From an uncultured Nitrosomonadales bacterium (GTDB lineage: Bacteria; Pseudomonadota; Gammaproteobacteria; Burkholderiales; Methylophilaceae): a DNA stretch of 59,087 nucleotides. Numbering within the stretch: the first letter of the stretch is position 1; the number at the start of each line of letters is the position of its first letter. The notes below the pieces were generated by a model. It was not told the DNA's origin. It did not search any database and saw nothing but the letters and a program-made list of their open reading frames with translations. Shown here one piece after another: positions 34,156-44,331 of the stretch. Position numbers and translations under genes: made by a program. The DNA is taken from the NCBI GenBank assembly GCA_913048465.1, contig CAJWVO010000009.1:1-59087 (forward strand), written 5' to 3'.

Positions 34156-35127
34156 TTATCCTCCTGTGTGGGACATGAATCTAATCACATTGGTTTTATT
34201 TTCTAGATTAAATTCATGAGACTTAGGTTTGCTTGATAAAGAGTCAATAATTAATCTTTCAACGGCATGGTCTGTATCATGAGCTCTCAAAGGCTCAATC
34301 AAATTCACTTTTTCATCATGACCTAAACACAAATGCAGATATCCATCGGCACTCACTCTCACTCTGTTGCATGAATCACAAAAATTATGACTATGAGGAG
34401 AAATAAATCCTACAAAAGAATTGCTGCCTTTAATTTTCCAATACACTGCTGGACCGCCAGTACTTTTATTGTTTTCTTCAAGAATGTACCTTTTTTCTAT
34501 GATTTTTTTTGCCTCGTTGCTGTTGATAAAACTTGTGGAGCGATCATAGCCAATTTCACCCAAAGGCATCTGTTCAATAAAACTGATATTAAAATTTTGC
34601 TCTACTGCGTAAGAGACTAAATCAATAATTTCATGATCATTAATATTTTTCATCAAAACAGTATTCAATTTTATTTGTAAGTATTCCTTTGCAACTTCAA
34701 GGTTAGCAAGCACTTCATTTAAATTACCAATCCTGGTGATTTTTTTAAAATTTTCAGAACATAAACTATCCAAACTGACATTGATACGTTTAATTTTTGA
34801 TTGTTTAAGCACGTCAAGTTTTTGATCAAGCTGGGATCCGTTTGTCGTTAAGGTAAGCTCTTTAAGTTTTTTATTGTGGCTTAGTTTATCGATTAATTCG
34901 TTTACCCCTCTCCTGACAAGAGGCTCTCCACCGGTGAGTCTTATTTTCTCAACACCTAAATTAATGAAAATATTCGCGAGTCGATTCATCTCTTCAATCG
35001 TCAACATTTGATTTTTTGGCATGAACTCAATATCTTCACTCATGCAATATTGACATCGAAAGTCACAGCGATCGGTCACCGATAACCTTAAATAATTTAT
35101 TTTTCGCTTAAAAGGGTCTTGTAACAT
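34156..35127 (-). CDS. moaA: GTP 3',8-cyclase MoaA
   Basis: Radical-SAM enzyme that starts molybdopterin synthesis from GTP. The 323-residue protein has the N-terminal cluster motif CDFRCQYCMSED (CX3CX2C), the SAM-binding TGGEPLVR, and a C-terminal second Fe-S cluster around FCDSCNRVR and HLCLG. It ends in the conserved Gly-Gly tail (SHTGG). It is the first gene of the minus-strand moaA-mobA-moeA unit and is divergent from fdsG. MoaC, MoaD and MoaE are not in the window and must be encoded elsewhere. Confidence 0.96.
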   Translation of the reverse strand: MLQDPFKRKINYLRLSVTDRCDFRCQYCMSEDIEFMPKNQMLTIEEMNRLANIFINLGVEKIRLTGGEPLVRRGVNELIDKLSHNKKLKELTLTTNGSQLDQKLDVLKQSKIKRINVSLDSLCSENFKKITRIGNLNEVLANLEVAKEYLQIKLNTVLMKNINDHEIIDLVSYAVEQNFNISFIEQMPLGEIGYDRSTSFINSNEAKKIIEKRYILEENNKSTGGPAVYWKIKGSNSFVGFISPHSHNFCDSCNRVRVSADGYLHLCLGHDEKVNLIEPLRAHDTDHAVERLIIDSLSSKPKSHEFNLENKTNVIRFMSHTGG

Positions 35128-35223
35128 GCAAATAAAACGTATATATAATGAATTCTATTATTAAAAAATAGTCTACTATCCAGTATAATGGGGGTATTCT
35201 GAAGGTCAACTGATTTAAACCAA
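35128..35223. promoter_or_regulatory. Divergent promoter region between moaA and fdsG
   Basis: A 96-base gap serving both the Mo-cofactor and formate dehydrogenase operons. A perfect TATAAT at 35184-35189 reads toward fdsG; AT-rich TATATA sequences near 35140-35148 could serve moaA. No molybdate-responsive ModE site or riboswitch is recognised. Shared control of enzyme and cofactor is inferred from geometry. Confidence 0.5.
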
Positions 35224-35676
35224 ATGGAAAAAAATAAAATACAACATCATATAGAGAAATATAAATCTTTACCGGGCGGATTACTTCCCCTAATGCATGC
35301 CATTCAGGATGATTTAGGCTATATTCCCGAGGAAAGCTATCCACTGATATCACATGAGATGAGTTTATCCGTGGCAGAAATCCATGGATTTGTTAGTTTC
35401 TATCATCATTTTCGAACCAAAAAAACAGGTAAAAATATTATCCAGGTGTGTCGTGCAGAGTCCTGTCAGGCAATGAATTCGAAATTAATCGAAGCTTATT
35501 TAAAAGATAAATTAGGTATTGATTATCACGAAATGACAGAAGACGAAAAGTTTAGTTTAGAGCCAGTGTATTGTTTGGGAAACTGTGCCTGCTCTCCCTC
35601 AATTATGATAAATGAAGATGTGTACGGCAGGGTGGATAAAGAGAAAATTGATAAATTGATCAAGGATATTGAATAA
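35224..35676 (+). CDS. fdsG: NAD-dependent formate dehydrogenase gamma subunit
   Basis: A 150-residue NuoE-like [2Fe-2S] subunit of the soluble Mo-formate dehydrogenase. Cluster cysteines are in [11 protein letters not shown] and [11 protein letters not shown], the thioredoxin-like ferredoxin pattern. It relays electrons between FdsA and the FMN subunit FdsB. It is the first gene of the fds operon, with fdsB starting directly after its stop. The family context (GBA order) distinguishes it from complex I NuoE. Confidence 0.94.
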   Translation: MEKNKIQHHIEKYKSLPGGLLPLMHAIQDDLGYIPEESYPLISHEMSLSVAEIHGFVSFYHHFRTKKTGKNIIQVCRAESCQAMNSKLIEAYLKDKLGIDYHEMTEDEKFSLEPVYCLGNCACSPSIMINEDVYGRVDKEKIDKLIKDIE

Positions 35677-37230
35677 ATGACTATTAAAATTTTTGTTCCG
35701 ATTGATTCAACTGCACAATCTTTAGGTTCTAATGAGATTGCTCACAAAATTGAACTGGAAGCTCAAAAAAGAAGTTTAGAAATTGAGCTTGTTAGAAATG
35801 GATCAAGAGGTCTGTTCTGGTTAGAACCTTTAGTTGAAGTTGAATATAATGGCGAGCGTATAGCTTACGGCCCGATCAATGAGGAGGATATTCTTAGTTT
35901 ATTTGACGCTAAGTTTTTTGAAGGCGGTAAGCATGACAAATACCTTGGAAAAACCGATGAGATTGCTTGGTTAAAGAATCAAGAAAGACTCACATTTGCC
36001 AGAGTTGGTATTACAGACCCACTTTCATTAAAAGATTATATGGATCATGAAGGTTTTGTAGGGCTAAAAAAAGCTATCAACATGGAAGCGCAAGAGATTG
36101 TCAACGAGGTAAAGGATTCTGGTTTGCGAGGAAGAGGAGGTGCAGCCTTTCCAACCGGGATTAAATGGCAAACTGTTTTAGATACTGAATCGACACAAAA
36201 ATACATTGTGTGTAATGCAGATGAGGGGGATTCAGGTACATATTCTGATCGCATGACTATGGAAAACGATCCATTTATGCTGATTGAAGGAATGATTATT
36301 GCAGGTCTTGCTGTTAATGCAGACCATGGGTACATTTATTTAAGATCAGAATATCCGCATGCACAAGATGTTCTAAATAAGGCAATCAAAATTGCTACTG
36401 AAAATAATTTTTTGGGACAAAATATTTTAAATTCCAACAAAAACTTCACATTAGAAGTGACAAGAGCGGCTGGAGCCTATATTTGTGGTGAAGAAACGTC
36501 GTTACTTGAAAGCTTGGAAGGGAAGCGAGGGTTAGTAAGGTACAAACCGCCACTTCCTGCAATTGAGGGCTTGTTTGGAAAACCCACTGTTGTTAACAAC
36601 GTCGTGTCTTTAGCTACAATCCCAATAATTATGTCTAAAGGAGCCAAATACTATGCTGATTTTGGTGTGGGTCGATCAAAGGGAACACTTCCAATTCAAT
36701 TGGCAGGAAATCTTAAACAAACAGGCTTAATTGAAAAAGCTTTTGGTATTACTCTTAGAGAGCTTCTTTACGACTATGGTGGAGGCTCAGCAACGGGTAA
36801 GAAGATCAAAGCTGTTCAAGTTGGAGGCCCGCTTGGAGCATTTATCTCTGAGGAAAATTTTGATATCGAATTAGATTATGAAGCTTATTCAAAATTAAAT
36901 GCGGTTGTTGGTCACGGAGGTATCGTGGCATTTGATGAAGATGTCAATATGGCTGAAATGGCAAGATATTCATTTGAGTTTTGTGCAATAGAATCATGTG
37001 GTAAATGTACTCCATGTAGGATTGGATCAACCCGCGGCATGGAAGTAATCGATAAGATCGTAGCCAAAGATGAGCAGCCAAAAAATGTCGCATTGTTAGA
37101 AAATTTATGCGACACCATGGTTAATGGTTCACTTTGTGCAATGGGAGGGATGACGCCTTTTCCAGTCATGAGCGCACTGAAGTATTTCCCCAATGATTTT
37201 GGGGTTGAATCTAAGCCATCAGAGACATAA
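35677..37230 (+). CDS. fdsB: NAD-dependent formate dehydrogenase beta subunit
   Basis: A 517-residue NuoF-like diaphorase subunit where NAD+ is reduced. It has an N-terminal extension (residues 1 to about 120) of thioredoxin-like type as in FdsB. The FMN/NADH region follows (DSGLRGRGGAAFPTGIKWQ, NADEGDSGTYSDR, GAYICGEETSLLESLEGKRG) and the [4Fe-4S] motif ESCGKCTPCRIG. It sits immediately after fdsG and 30 bases before fdsA. Confidence 0.95.
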   Translation: MTIKIFVPIDSTAQSLGSNEIAHKIELEAQKRSLEIELVRNGSRGLFWLEPLVEVEYNGERIAYGPINEEDILSLFDAKFFEGGKHDKYLGKTDEIAWLKNQERLTFARVGITDPLSLKDYMDHEGFVGLKKAINMEAQEIVNEVKDSGLRGRGGAAFPTGIKWQTVLDTESTQKYIVCNADEGDSGTYSDRMTMENDPFMLIEGMIIAGLAVNADHGYIYLRSEYPHAQDVLNKAIKIATENNFLGQNILNSNKNFTLEVTRAAGAYICGEETSLLESLEGKRGLVRYKPPLPAIEGLFGKPTVVNNVVSLATIPIIMSKGAKYYADFGVGRSKGTLPIQLAGNLKQTGLIEKAFGITLRELLYDYGGGSATGKKIKAVQVGGPLGAFISEENFDIELDYEAYSKLNAVVGHGGIVAFDEDVNMAEMARYSFEFCAIESCGKCTPCRIGSTRGMEVIDKIVAKDEQPKNVALLENLCDTMVNGSLCAMGGMTPFPVMSALKYFPNDFGVESKPSET

Positions 37231-37260
37231 AATAAGATAATTGAAGAAAAAGGTTTAATT

Positions 37261-40101
37261 ATGGATGATACAAGAGATTACGGGACACCAAAAAAAGATA
37301 GCGCCACAATGGTGACACTAACTATTGATGGTCAAAAAATCTCTGTGCCTCAAGGAACCTCAATTATGCGAGCCGCATCTGAACTCGGTTCAAGCATTCC
37401 AAAACTTTGCGCTACAGACTCTTTAGAACCTTTTGGTTCTTGTCGCTTATGTTTGATTGAGATCGAGGGTCGTCGTGGATACCCGGCCTCATGTACAACC
37501 CCGGTTGACGAGGGCATGGTTGTATCGACCCAAACACCTAAGCTAGCAGATATCAGAAAAGGTGTGATGGAGCTTTATATCTCCGACCATCCGCTGGACT
37601 GTCTTACTTGTTCCACTAATGGTGATTGTGAATTACAAGATATGGCTGGTGCAGTTGGCTTAAGAGAGGTACGTTATGGGTATGAAGGTGAAAATCACCT
37701 TAACGCTGAAAAGGATGAATCCAATCCATATTTTACCTTTGACCCATCCAAGTGTATTGTTTGCTCCAGGTGCGTTAGGGCCTGTGAAGAGACTCAAGGA
37801 ACATTTGCTCTAACCATTGATAGCCGTGGTTTTGAATCAAAAGTTTCAGCCGGTAATAAAAATTTCTTTGATTCTGAATGTGTATCTTGTGGCGCCTGTG
37901 TTCAGGCATGCCCAACGGCAACATTGATGGAAAATTCAGTTATTGAGTCTGGGGTTCCAGAAAAGTCAGTCACCACAACATGTGCCTACTGTGGGGTGGG
38001 ATGCTCATTTAATGCTGAAATGAAGGGTGAAGAATTAGTTAGAATGACTCCTAATAAAAATGGGGGTGCTAACCATGGTCACTCATGTGTTAAAGGACGA
38101 TTTGCCTGGGGATACGCCACGCATAAAGATAGAATCACAACCCCAATGATCAGAAAAAGCATTCATGACTCATGGCAAGAAGTGACCTGGGATGAAGCTA
38201 TTAATTATGCAGCCAGTGAAATAAAAAGAATTCAAAAAAAATATGGTACGGACTCTGTAGGCGCTATCAACTCCTCAAGGTGTACTAATGAGGAAACATT
38301 TTTGGTGCAAAAATTGGTTCGGGCTGGTTTTGGTAATAACAATATAGATACTTGCGCCCGAGTTTGTCATTCTCCAACCGGGTATGGATTAAAGCAAACT
38401 CTTGGTGAGTCAGCTGGGACGCAGAATTTTGATTCAGTAATGAAATCAGACGTAATCATGGTTATTGGTGCCAATCCAACAGACGGACATCCAGTTTTTG
38501 GATCACAAATGAAGAGAAGACTTCGACAGGGTGCGAAATTGATTGTTGTTGACCCTAGAGAGATTGATCTTGTTAATAAGTCTCCACATATACGAGCTGA
38601 TTATCACTTAAAACTCAAGCCAGGGACAAATGTTGCCATTATTAATGCTATAGCCCATGTAGTAGTAACAGAAAATCTAGTGAAACAAGATTTTGTTGAT
38701 GCTCGATGTGAATCAGATTCATTTAAAAAATGGGCTGACTTTGTGAGTCTTGAAAAAAATTCTCCCGAAGCATTACATTTGGAAACAGGAGTTCCATCCG
38801 AGACTCTGAGGCAAGCAGCAAGACTTTTTGCAACAGAGAATAACGGCTCAATCTATTATGGTCTTGGTGTAACAGAGCATAGCCAAGGTTCAACAATGGT
38901 AATGGGTATTGCCAATTTAGCAATGGCAACAGGAAATATTGGTCGCGAAGGCGTTGGCGTAAATCCTCTTAGGGGTCAAAATAACGTTCAGGGATCATGT
39001 GACATGGGATCGTTTCCTCATGAGTTTCCTGGATACAGACATGTATCTGACTCAGAAACAAGAGAGATGCTTGAGAAAACGTGGGGAGTATCGCTACAGT
39101 CTGAACCCGGTTTAAGAATTCCAAATATGCTTGACTCAGCAATTGATGGTTCTTTTAAAGCTCTTTACTGCCAAGGTGAAGATATTGCCCAGTCTGATCC
39201 AAATACACAACACGTTACTCATGCATTGGAATCAATGGAATGTGTTATCGTTCAAGACCTTTTCTTAAATGAGACAGCAATGTATGCACATGTTTTCTTG
39301 CCGGGGTCATCATTTTTGGAGAAAAGTGGGACATTTACTAACGCTGAACGCAGAATATCACCTGTAAGAAGAGTAATGACTCCGAAAAATGGTTATGAGG
39401 ATTGGGAAGTGACGCAAATGTTATCCAATGCTCTTGGTTATTCAATGAACTATAACCATGCCTCTGAAATTCTTGATGAAATTGCAAAAATTACCCCAAC
39501 GTTTACCAATGTTTCGTTTGAAAAATTAGATCAACATGGCAGTATTCAGTGGCCATGTAATGATGATCATCCTGATGGCACCCCAACAATGCATGTTGAT
39601 GAATTCGTTCGAGGTAAAGGTAAATTCTTTATTACTGAGTACATCCCAACAACAGAAAAAGTGAATAAACGATTCCCTTTAATTCTGACCACTGGAAGAA
39701 TTCTATCTCAGTATAATGTTGGTGCTCAAACTAGAAGGACAAATAACAGCAAATGGCATTCTGAGGATTTAATAGAAGTTCATCCACATGATGCGGAAGA
39801 AAGAGGCATTAATGAAGGTGACTGGGTTGGGATTACTAGCCGAGCCGGTGAAACTGTTTTGAGATGTAAAGTGACAGAGCGAGTGCAACCTGGAGTAGTT
39901 TATACCACCTTCCATCATCCATTCTCTGGAGCTAATGTAATCACAACTGACAACTCAGATTGGGCAACAAATTGTCCAGAATTCAAAGTTACTGCTGTGC
40001 AATTAACAAAAGTCTCTCAGCTATCGTCCTGGCAAGAGAAATACAAATCCTTTAGTGAGGAACAAATTTCTTTTGTAGAATCCAAGAAGGAAAAAGTGTA
40101 A
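37261..40101 (+). CDS. fdsA: NAD-dependent formate dehydrogenase alpha (catalytic) subunit
   Basis: The 946-residue Mo/bis-MGD subunit that oxidises formate to CO2. The N-terminal NuoG-like part binds a [2Fe-2S] cluster (GSCRLCLIEIEGR) and [4Fe-4S] clusters (CIVCSRCVRACEE, CVSCGACVQACP, and the proximal CAYCGVGCSF). The catalytic domain has Cys369 followed by His370 in ARVCHSPTGYG; this is a cysteine, not a selenocysteine, enzyme. The C-terminal molybdopterin dinucleotide domain is present. It is the last step of one-carbon oxidation and a source of NADH. fdhD follows after three bases. Confidence 0.96.
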   Translation: MDDTRDYGTPKKDSATMVTLTIDGQKISVPQGTSIMRAASELGSSIPKLCATDSLEPFGSCRLCLIEIEGRRGYPASCTTPVDEGMVVSTQTPKLADIRKGVMELYISDHPLDCLTCSTNGDCELQDMAGAVGLREVRYGYEGENHLNAEKDESNPYFTFDPSKCIVCSRCVRACEETQGTFALTIDSRGFESKVSAGNKNFFDSECVSCGACVQACPTATLMENSVIESGVPEKSVTTTCAYCGVGCSFNAEMKGEELVRMTPNKNGGANHGHSCVKGRFAWGYATHKDRITTPMIRKSIHDSWQEVTWDEAINYAASEIKRIQKKYGTDSVGAINSSRCTNEETFLVQKLVRAGFGNNNIDTCARVCHSPTGYGLKQTLGESAGTQNFDSVMKSDVIMVIGANPTDGHPVFGSQMKRRLRQGAKLIVVDPREIDLVNKSPHIRADYHLKLKPGTNVAIINAIAHVVVTENLVKQDFVDARCESDSFKKWADFVSLEKNSPEALHLETGVPSETLRQAARLFATENNGSIYYGLGVTEHSQGSTMVMGIANLAMATGNIGREGVGVNPLRGQNNVQGSCDMGSFPHEFPGYRHVSDSETREMLEKTWGVSLQSEPGLRIPNMLDSAIDGSFKALYCQGEDIAQSDPNTQHVTHALESMECVIVQDLFLNETAMYAHVFLPGSSFLEKSGTFTNAERRISPVRRVMTPKNGYEDWEVTQMLSNALGYSMNYNHASEILDEIAKITPTFTNVSFEKLDQHGSIQWPCNDDHPDGTPTMHVDEFVRGKGKFFITEYIPTTEKVNKRFPLILTTGRILSQYNVGAQTRRTNNSKWHSEDLIEVHPHDAEERGINEGDWVGITSRAGETVLRCKVTERVQPGVVYTTFHHPFSGANVITTDNSDWATNCPEFKVTAVQLTKVSQLSSWQEKYKSFSEEQISFVESKKEKV

Positions 40102-40104
40102 CTT

Positions 40105-40908
40105 TTGAATCAGCAGAACCTATATTCTGAATATAAAGTTTCTGACTCAGATAATCTTGAACAAAATAGAACCGATTTTTTATCAAATGAATTTCCAGTA
40201 GCAATAAGCTTTAATGGCATTAGTCATGTTGTTATGATGGCTTCACCAATGGATTTGGAAGATTTTGTTATTGGTTTTTCATTTACTGAGGGAATAATTT
40301 CATCAATTAGTGATGTATTTGATATTGAAATTTCAAATAACGATCATGGTATAGAGGTTGCAGTAGAGATTGCGCAAGAGCCATTTCAAAAATTAAAACA
40401 TCTAAAAAGAAACTTATCTGGTAAAACAGGATGTGGTATCTGTGGTATAGAGAGTCTTGAGTATTTTAGCAATAGACTAAAATTAAATTATCCTGAAAAG
40501 ATAGATCACCAAATTACAAGTGAGCAAATTACAGCAAGTTTAGATGCTTTTAAATCAAACCAAAAAGGTCAAGTGAAAACTGGTTCCATTCATGCTGCCG
40601 CATTATTTCATGCAGATGGAAATCTTTTAAGTATTAAGGAAGATGTTGGCCGTCATAACGCATTGGATAAATTGATTGGAAGAAAATTAATTGATAATTT
40701 AGACGGCTCTTTTATTGTATGCTCAAGCCGAGCAAGTTACGAAATGGTTCAAAAAGTGCTGGTTACAGACATTCCAATTTTGATTGCAATTTCAGCACCT
40801 ACATCGATGGCTGTAAATTTAGCTTCACAACATAATCTCTCAGTGATTGGCTTTGCAAGAGATAAAAGATTCGTTGTATATAGCCACAAAAACAGAATAA
40901 TCGAGTAG
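40105..40908 (+). CDS. fdhD: Formate dehydrogenase accessory sulfurtransferase FdhD
   Basis: Transfers sulfur to the molybdenum centre, which formate dehydrogenases need for activity. The 267-residue protein has the CGIC motif in GKTGCGICGIES, the GSIHAAALFHADG region and EDVGRHNALDKLIG. The start is TTG 40105, three bases after fdsA; no ATG fits. Its position between fdsA and fdsD is the usual fds arrangement. Confidence 0.94.
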   Translation: MNQQNLYSEYKVSDSDNLEQNRTDFLSNEFPVAISFNGISHVVMMASPMDLEDFVIGFSFTEGIISSISDVFDIEISNNDHGIEVAVEIAQEPFQKLKHLKRNLSGKTGCGICGIESLEYFSNRLKLNYPEKIDHQITSEQITASLDAFKSNQKGQVKTGSIHAAALFHADGNLLSIKEDVGRHNALDKLIGRKLIDNLDGSFIVCSSRASYEMVQKVLVTDIPILIAISAPTSMAVNLASQHNLSVIGFARDKRFVVYSHKNRIIE

Positions 40909-40918
40909 AATAACGCCC

Positions 40919-41128
40919 ATGGAAGATCAACACATAGTCAATATGGCAAACCAAATTGCTAGTTTTTTTGAAGCCTATCCGGACCAAACGGAGGCAATTG
41001 ATGGGGTGTCTGGACATCTCAAGAAATTTTGGTCTCCTAAAATGAGAGTTAAATTAAAAGAAATTGCTGACCAGGGAGATATAGATAATATCCATCACCT
41101 AGTTCAAGATGCGATAAAACTGATTTAG
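40919..41128 (+). CDS. fdsD: NAD-dependent formate dehydrogenase delta subunit
   Basis: A 69-residue FdsD protein (NMANQIASFFEAYPDQTEA, then HLKKFWSPKMRVKL), a small subunit or assembly factor of the fds complex. It starts ten bases after fdhD and closes the operon. Its stop overlaps the convergent GT39-like gene by four bases, and no terminator hairpin is visible between them. Confidence 0.93.
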   Translation: MEDQHIVNMANQIASFFEAYPDQTEAIDGVSGHLKKFWSPKMRVKLKEIADQGDIDNIHHLVQDAIKLI

Positions 41129-42747
41129 TTTTTTATAATATAAAATGTCTTCTTATCGTTCGGCATTTTACCTTCCCATAAAATGCTGCTTTTAAATTCT
41201 GGATCATTTGATAGTGATCTAATGTCTTTGTGAGTTATTGTATATTTACAATTTTTATCATTTTTTCTCATTTCTATTTGAGTAAAGTAGAAAATTAAAT
41301 CAATATAGCTATCATTCAAATCATTTGCTGACATACAATGATTTTTTGAGATATTATTAGCAGTGATTTTTTTGAAGATTTGACCATAGTCTTTCCGATT
41401 TTCAATCATAGGAAACCATAGCAGAGTCGTAGTTACCCATGCAAGAGTAATGCCTAGAGCCCAATTAGTGACAGAGGATCGATTAGTGAGATTATTTTTC
41501 CAAAGTAAAATGACCCATCCTATAAGGAAACTTAAAGCCAGAAAAATTTGAAAAAAGTTTAGTTCCGGTGAAAAGTTTCCTGAAAGATAAACCATTCTTT
41601 CATGAATTTTATATGGAATACCAAAATTTAGTGCAAACCAACCAATCCAGAGTATTAATGTTATTGCAGAAAAAATAAGAATCCCAAACCAATTTAAAGC
41701 TCCAGATGCTCCTCTTTGAAGAGTATCAATAGATGTGCTTGCCATGATCGCTATAGCAGGCAATAAAATCATCAACTTAACTTGACTAATTTGACTTTCG
41801 CATATTAAGAGCAAGAAAAACCAAGCAATAAAAATTAATGGCAAGTTTGTTCTTTTATATTTAAGAAAAGTCGATAGTTCATTAAATAATGTGACAACAA
41901 ATAATGGTACTGCTGGCCATGCAAACCAAAGTGAATTTATAAAATAGTATTTAATATTTTCAGTTGAGAAATGTATTGTTGGAGATAAAAATTTTACTAA
42001 ACTTTCAGGATGATATTTTGATAAAAGCAATAACCAGAAACCTATAAAAAAGAGACTGGATAACAAACCCAAGCCAGCAAAGATTATAGTTCGCTTATAA
42101 TTCCAATTAGGAAGTATTGCTAGAGTGGCAGTGATGCCAATTATTGGAATTAAATATATTAAGCCTTTAGAAAGCAAGCCAACGATTAAAGATATACCCA
42201 ATAAAATTGCAGCCCGAAAAGGCCTTCTGTGTGAAAGAGAAAATGAGTATAGGGTTATACTTGCCGCAGCTAAAATCGCTATTTCGTGAGTGAAAGTGTG
42301 AATTGTAAAAAAAAGGCCAACAGATGATAGAAAGATGATATTACTTTGTCTTCCATATCCAAAACCTCTTAACTCTCGATTAGTCAGCCCAATGCTTATC
42401 ATAGTTAAAGCAATCCACAGAAGATTGCTTAAGCGAGCAGCATTATGTGGCTCAAGAAAAAAAATAATTTTTGCGAAGATCGCTCCAAGCATTTCATAAA
42501 TATGACCATGGTCAAAACTGTTAATGCTAGTAAGATGAGGAGCTAAAATGTCACCATTAAAAAAAATGTTAGCAAATATACTTAAGGAGTTTGTTTCTAA
42601 TGGCCTCCATGGGCTATGATTCAATAGTCCGAAGACTAAGTATATTGCAGCAAATATGATTAGAAAATTGATTTTGGCTTTTTCCCCAACTTTTTTCTTT
42701 GGGGTTTGCATATTTCCTTGCCAATCATGATCTAAAAAGTATTTCAT
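41125..42747 (-). CDS. Glycosyltransferase family 39-like membrane protein
   Basis: A polytopic protein of about 540 residues with ten or more helices, resembling ArnT/PMT-type glycosyltransferases that move sugars from lipid carriers. The first periplasmic loop has the family-like HSPWRPLETNSLSIFANIFFNG, with the acidic residue used for catalysis in GT39 enzymes, and FDHGHIYEMLGAIFAKI. A TTG at 42762 is in frame; I chose ATG 42747 (MKYFLDHDW). The acceptor (lipid A, protein or other) cannot be told. It is a single-gene unit converging with fdsD. Confidence 0.8.
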   Translation of the reverse strand: MKYFLDHDWQGNMQTPKKKVGEKAKINFLIIFAAIYLVFGLLNHSPWRPLETNSLSIFANIFFNGDILAPHLTSINSFDHGHIYEMLGAIFAKIIFFLEPHNAARLSNLLWIALTMISIGLTNRELRGFGYGRQSNIIFLSSVGLFFTIHTFTHEIAILAAASITLYSFSLSHRRPFRAAILLGISLIVGLLSKGLIYLIPIIGITATLAILPNWNYKRTIIFAGLGLLSSLFFIGFWLLLLSKYHPESLVKFLSPTIHFSTENIKYYFINSLWFAWPAVPLFVVTLFNELSTFLKYKRTNLPLIFIAWFFLLLICESQISQVKLMILLPAIAIMASTSIDTLQRGASGALNWFGILIFSAITLILWIGWFALNFGIPYKIHERMVYLSGNFSPELNFFQIFLALSFLIGWVILLWKNNLTNRSSVTNWALGITLAWVTTTLLWFPMIENRKDYGQIFKKITANNISKNHCMSANDLNDSYIDLIFYFTQIEMRKNDKNCKYTITHKDIRSLSNDPEFKSSILWEGKMPNDKKTFYIIKN

Positions 42748-42760
42748 AAAAGTAATATAC

Positions 42761-42785
42761 AAAAAAAAAGGCAGCTTTGCTGCCT
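42761..42785 (-). terminator. Rho-independent terminator after rpmE
   Basis: The stem GGCAGC/GCTGCC (42770-42775 and 42779-42784) has an A run on its left that becomes a U tail on the minus strand. It ends the rpmE transcript just before the GT39-like gene. Confidence 0.9.
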
Positions 42786-42805
42786 AATTTTTATATAAAA
42801 TCGAA

Positions 42806-43006
42806 TTACATTCCATATTTTTGTTTAAACTTCTCAACTCGACCTGCTGTATCAACAATTTTTTGTTTACCCGTGTAAAAAGGATGACATTGAGAGCAGA
42901 CTTCAATATTTAAATCTTTACCTGCTGTTGACTTCGTCGTGAAGGTATTGCCACAACTGCAAGTAACATTTATTTCAGGATATTTTGGATGTGTATCTTT
43001 TTTCAT
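42806..43006 (-). CDS. rpmE: 50S ribosomal protein L31
   Basis: A 66-residue L31 ([40 protein letters not shown]). The CxC and CxxC cysteines (16, 18, 37, 40) show the zinc-binding form rather than the zinc-free paralogue. It lies downstream of rho on the same strand, as in many proteobacteria. Its own terminator follows. Confidence 0.97.
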   Translation of the reverse strand: MKKDTHPKYPEINVTCSCGNTFTTKSTAGKDLNIEVCSQCHPFYTGKQKIVDTAGRVEKFKQKYGM

Positions 43007-43069
43007 AATAATTAGTTTAAAAATAAATTAAGTTGCGTATTATCGTATTAATTTGCTAAAAAAGCAAGA

Positions 43070-44329
43070 TTATCCACGCCTCATGCTGTCAAAAAAGTTA
43101 TCATTAGTCTTGGTTGATTTAATTTTATCCATGAGGAATTCCATAGCTTCAATATCATCCATTGGATAGAGCAGTTTTCTTAAAACCCAGATTTTCTGTA
43201 GCACTTCTTGGCTTATTAATAATTCTTCACGTCTAGTACCCGACTTATTAACATTAATAGCTGGATATAAACGTTTTTCTGCCATTCTTCTATCCAGATG
43301 GATTTCCATATTACCAGTACCTTTGAACTCTTCATAAATGACGTCATCCATTTTTGAACCTGTATCAATTAAAGCTGTAGCAAGGATAGTTAATGAGCCA
43401 CTTTCTTCAGTATTTCTGGCAGCACCAAAGAATCTTTTAGGTTTATGTAATGCGTTCGCATCTACACCACCTGTTAAAACTTTTCCTGATGATGGAATAA
43501 CAGTGTTATAAGCTCTGGCCAATCTAGTAATAGAGTCAAGCAAAATCACAACATCTTTTTTATGCTCAACCATTCTTTTTGCTTTTTCAATTACCATTTC
43601 AGCAACTTGAACATGACGTGTGGCTGGTTCATCAAATGTTGAGGCAACCACCTCACCTTTAACTGATCGAGTCATTTCGGTGACTTCTTCTGGTCTTTCA
43701 TCAATGAGCAAGACTATAAGCTCTGTTTCAGGATGATTTGCAGTAATCGCATGAGCAATATTTTGCATCATGACTGTTTTACCACTTTTTGGACTAGCAA
43801 CTATCAAACCTCTTTGCCCTTTTCCAATAGGGGCAATCATATCAATTATTCTGCCTGTAATATTTTCTTCGCTGGATATATCTCTTTCGAGATTGAGTCT
43901 CTCCGTTGGAAATAGAGGTGTAAGATTTTCAAAAAGAATTTTATTCTTTGTATTTTCAGGCGGCTCTTCATTAACTTTTTCAACTTTGACTAATGCAAAA
44001 TATCTTTCACTATCTTTCGGAGTTCTTATTTCTCCAGCCACTGTATCTCCAGTGTGAAGATTAAATCTTCGTATCTGGGATGGTGATACATAAATATCAT
44101 CAGGACCGGCAAGATATGATGTGTCAGCTGATCTAAGAAAACCAAAACCGTCAGGCAAAACTTCTAGAGTGCCTTGGCCATATAAAGTCTCACCATTCTT
44201 AGCTTTGGTTTTTAAAATTGCGAAGATTAGATCTTGCTTTCGCATTCGACCTGCATTATCAACTTTACTTTCATTTGCTAGGTCAATGAGGTTTGTTACT
44301 GGTAAATGTTTGAGATCAGAGATTTGCAT
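43070..44329 (-). CDS. rho: Transcription termination factor Rho
   Basis: A 419-residue hexameric RNA-dependent ATPase that ends transcription. An N-terminal Rho domain ([20 protein letters not shown]) and the RNA-binding cold-shock-like fold ([15 protein letters not shown]) precede the ATPase core, with Walker A in [20 protein letters not shown], then [12 protein letters not shown] and the Q- and R-loop region. Length matches E. coli Rho (419). trxA is two bases upstream, so trxA-rho form one unit. Confidence 0.98.
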   Translation of the reverse strand: MQISDLKHLPVTNLIDLANESKVDNAGRMRKQDLIFAILKTKAKNGETLYGQGTLEVLPDGFGFLRSADTSYLAGPDDIYVSPSQIRRFNLHTGDTVAGEIRTPKDSERYFALVKVEKVNEEPPENTKNKILFENLTPLFPTERLNLERDISSEENITGRIIDMIAPIGKGQRGLIVASPKSGKTVMMQNIAHAITANHPETELIVLLIDERPEEVTEMTRSVKGEVVASTFDEPATRHVQVAEMVIEKAKRMVEHKKDVVILLDSITRLARAYNTVIPSSGKVLTGGVDANALHKPKRFFGAARNTEESGSLTILATALIDTGSKMDDVIYEEFKGTGNMEIHLDRRMAEKRLYPAINVNKSGTRREELLISQEVLQKIWVLRKLLYPMDDIEAMEFLMDKIKSTKTNDNFFDSMRRG

Positions 44330-44331
44330 AA

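Noticed and set aside
36045-37193. Minus-strand frames within fdsB
   Set aside because: They mirror the conserved NuoF-like gene on the other strand and lack start signals.
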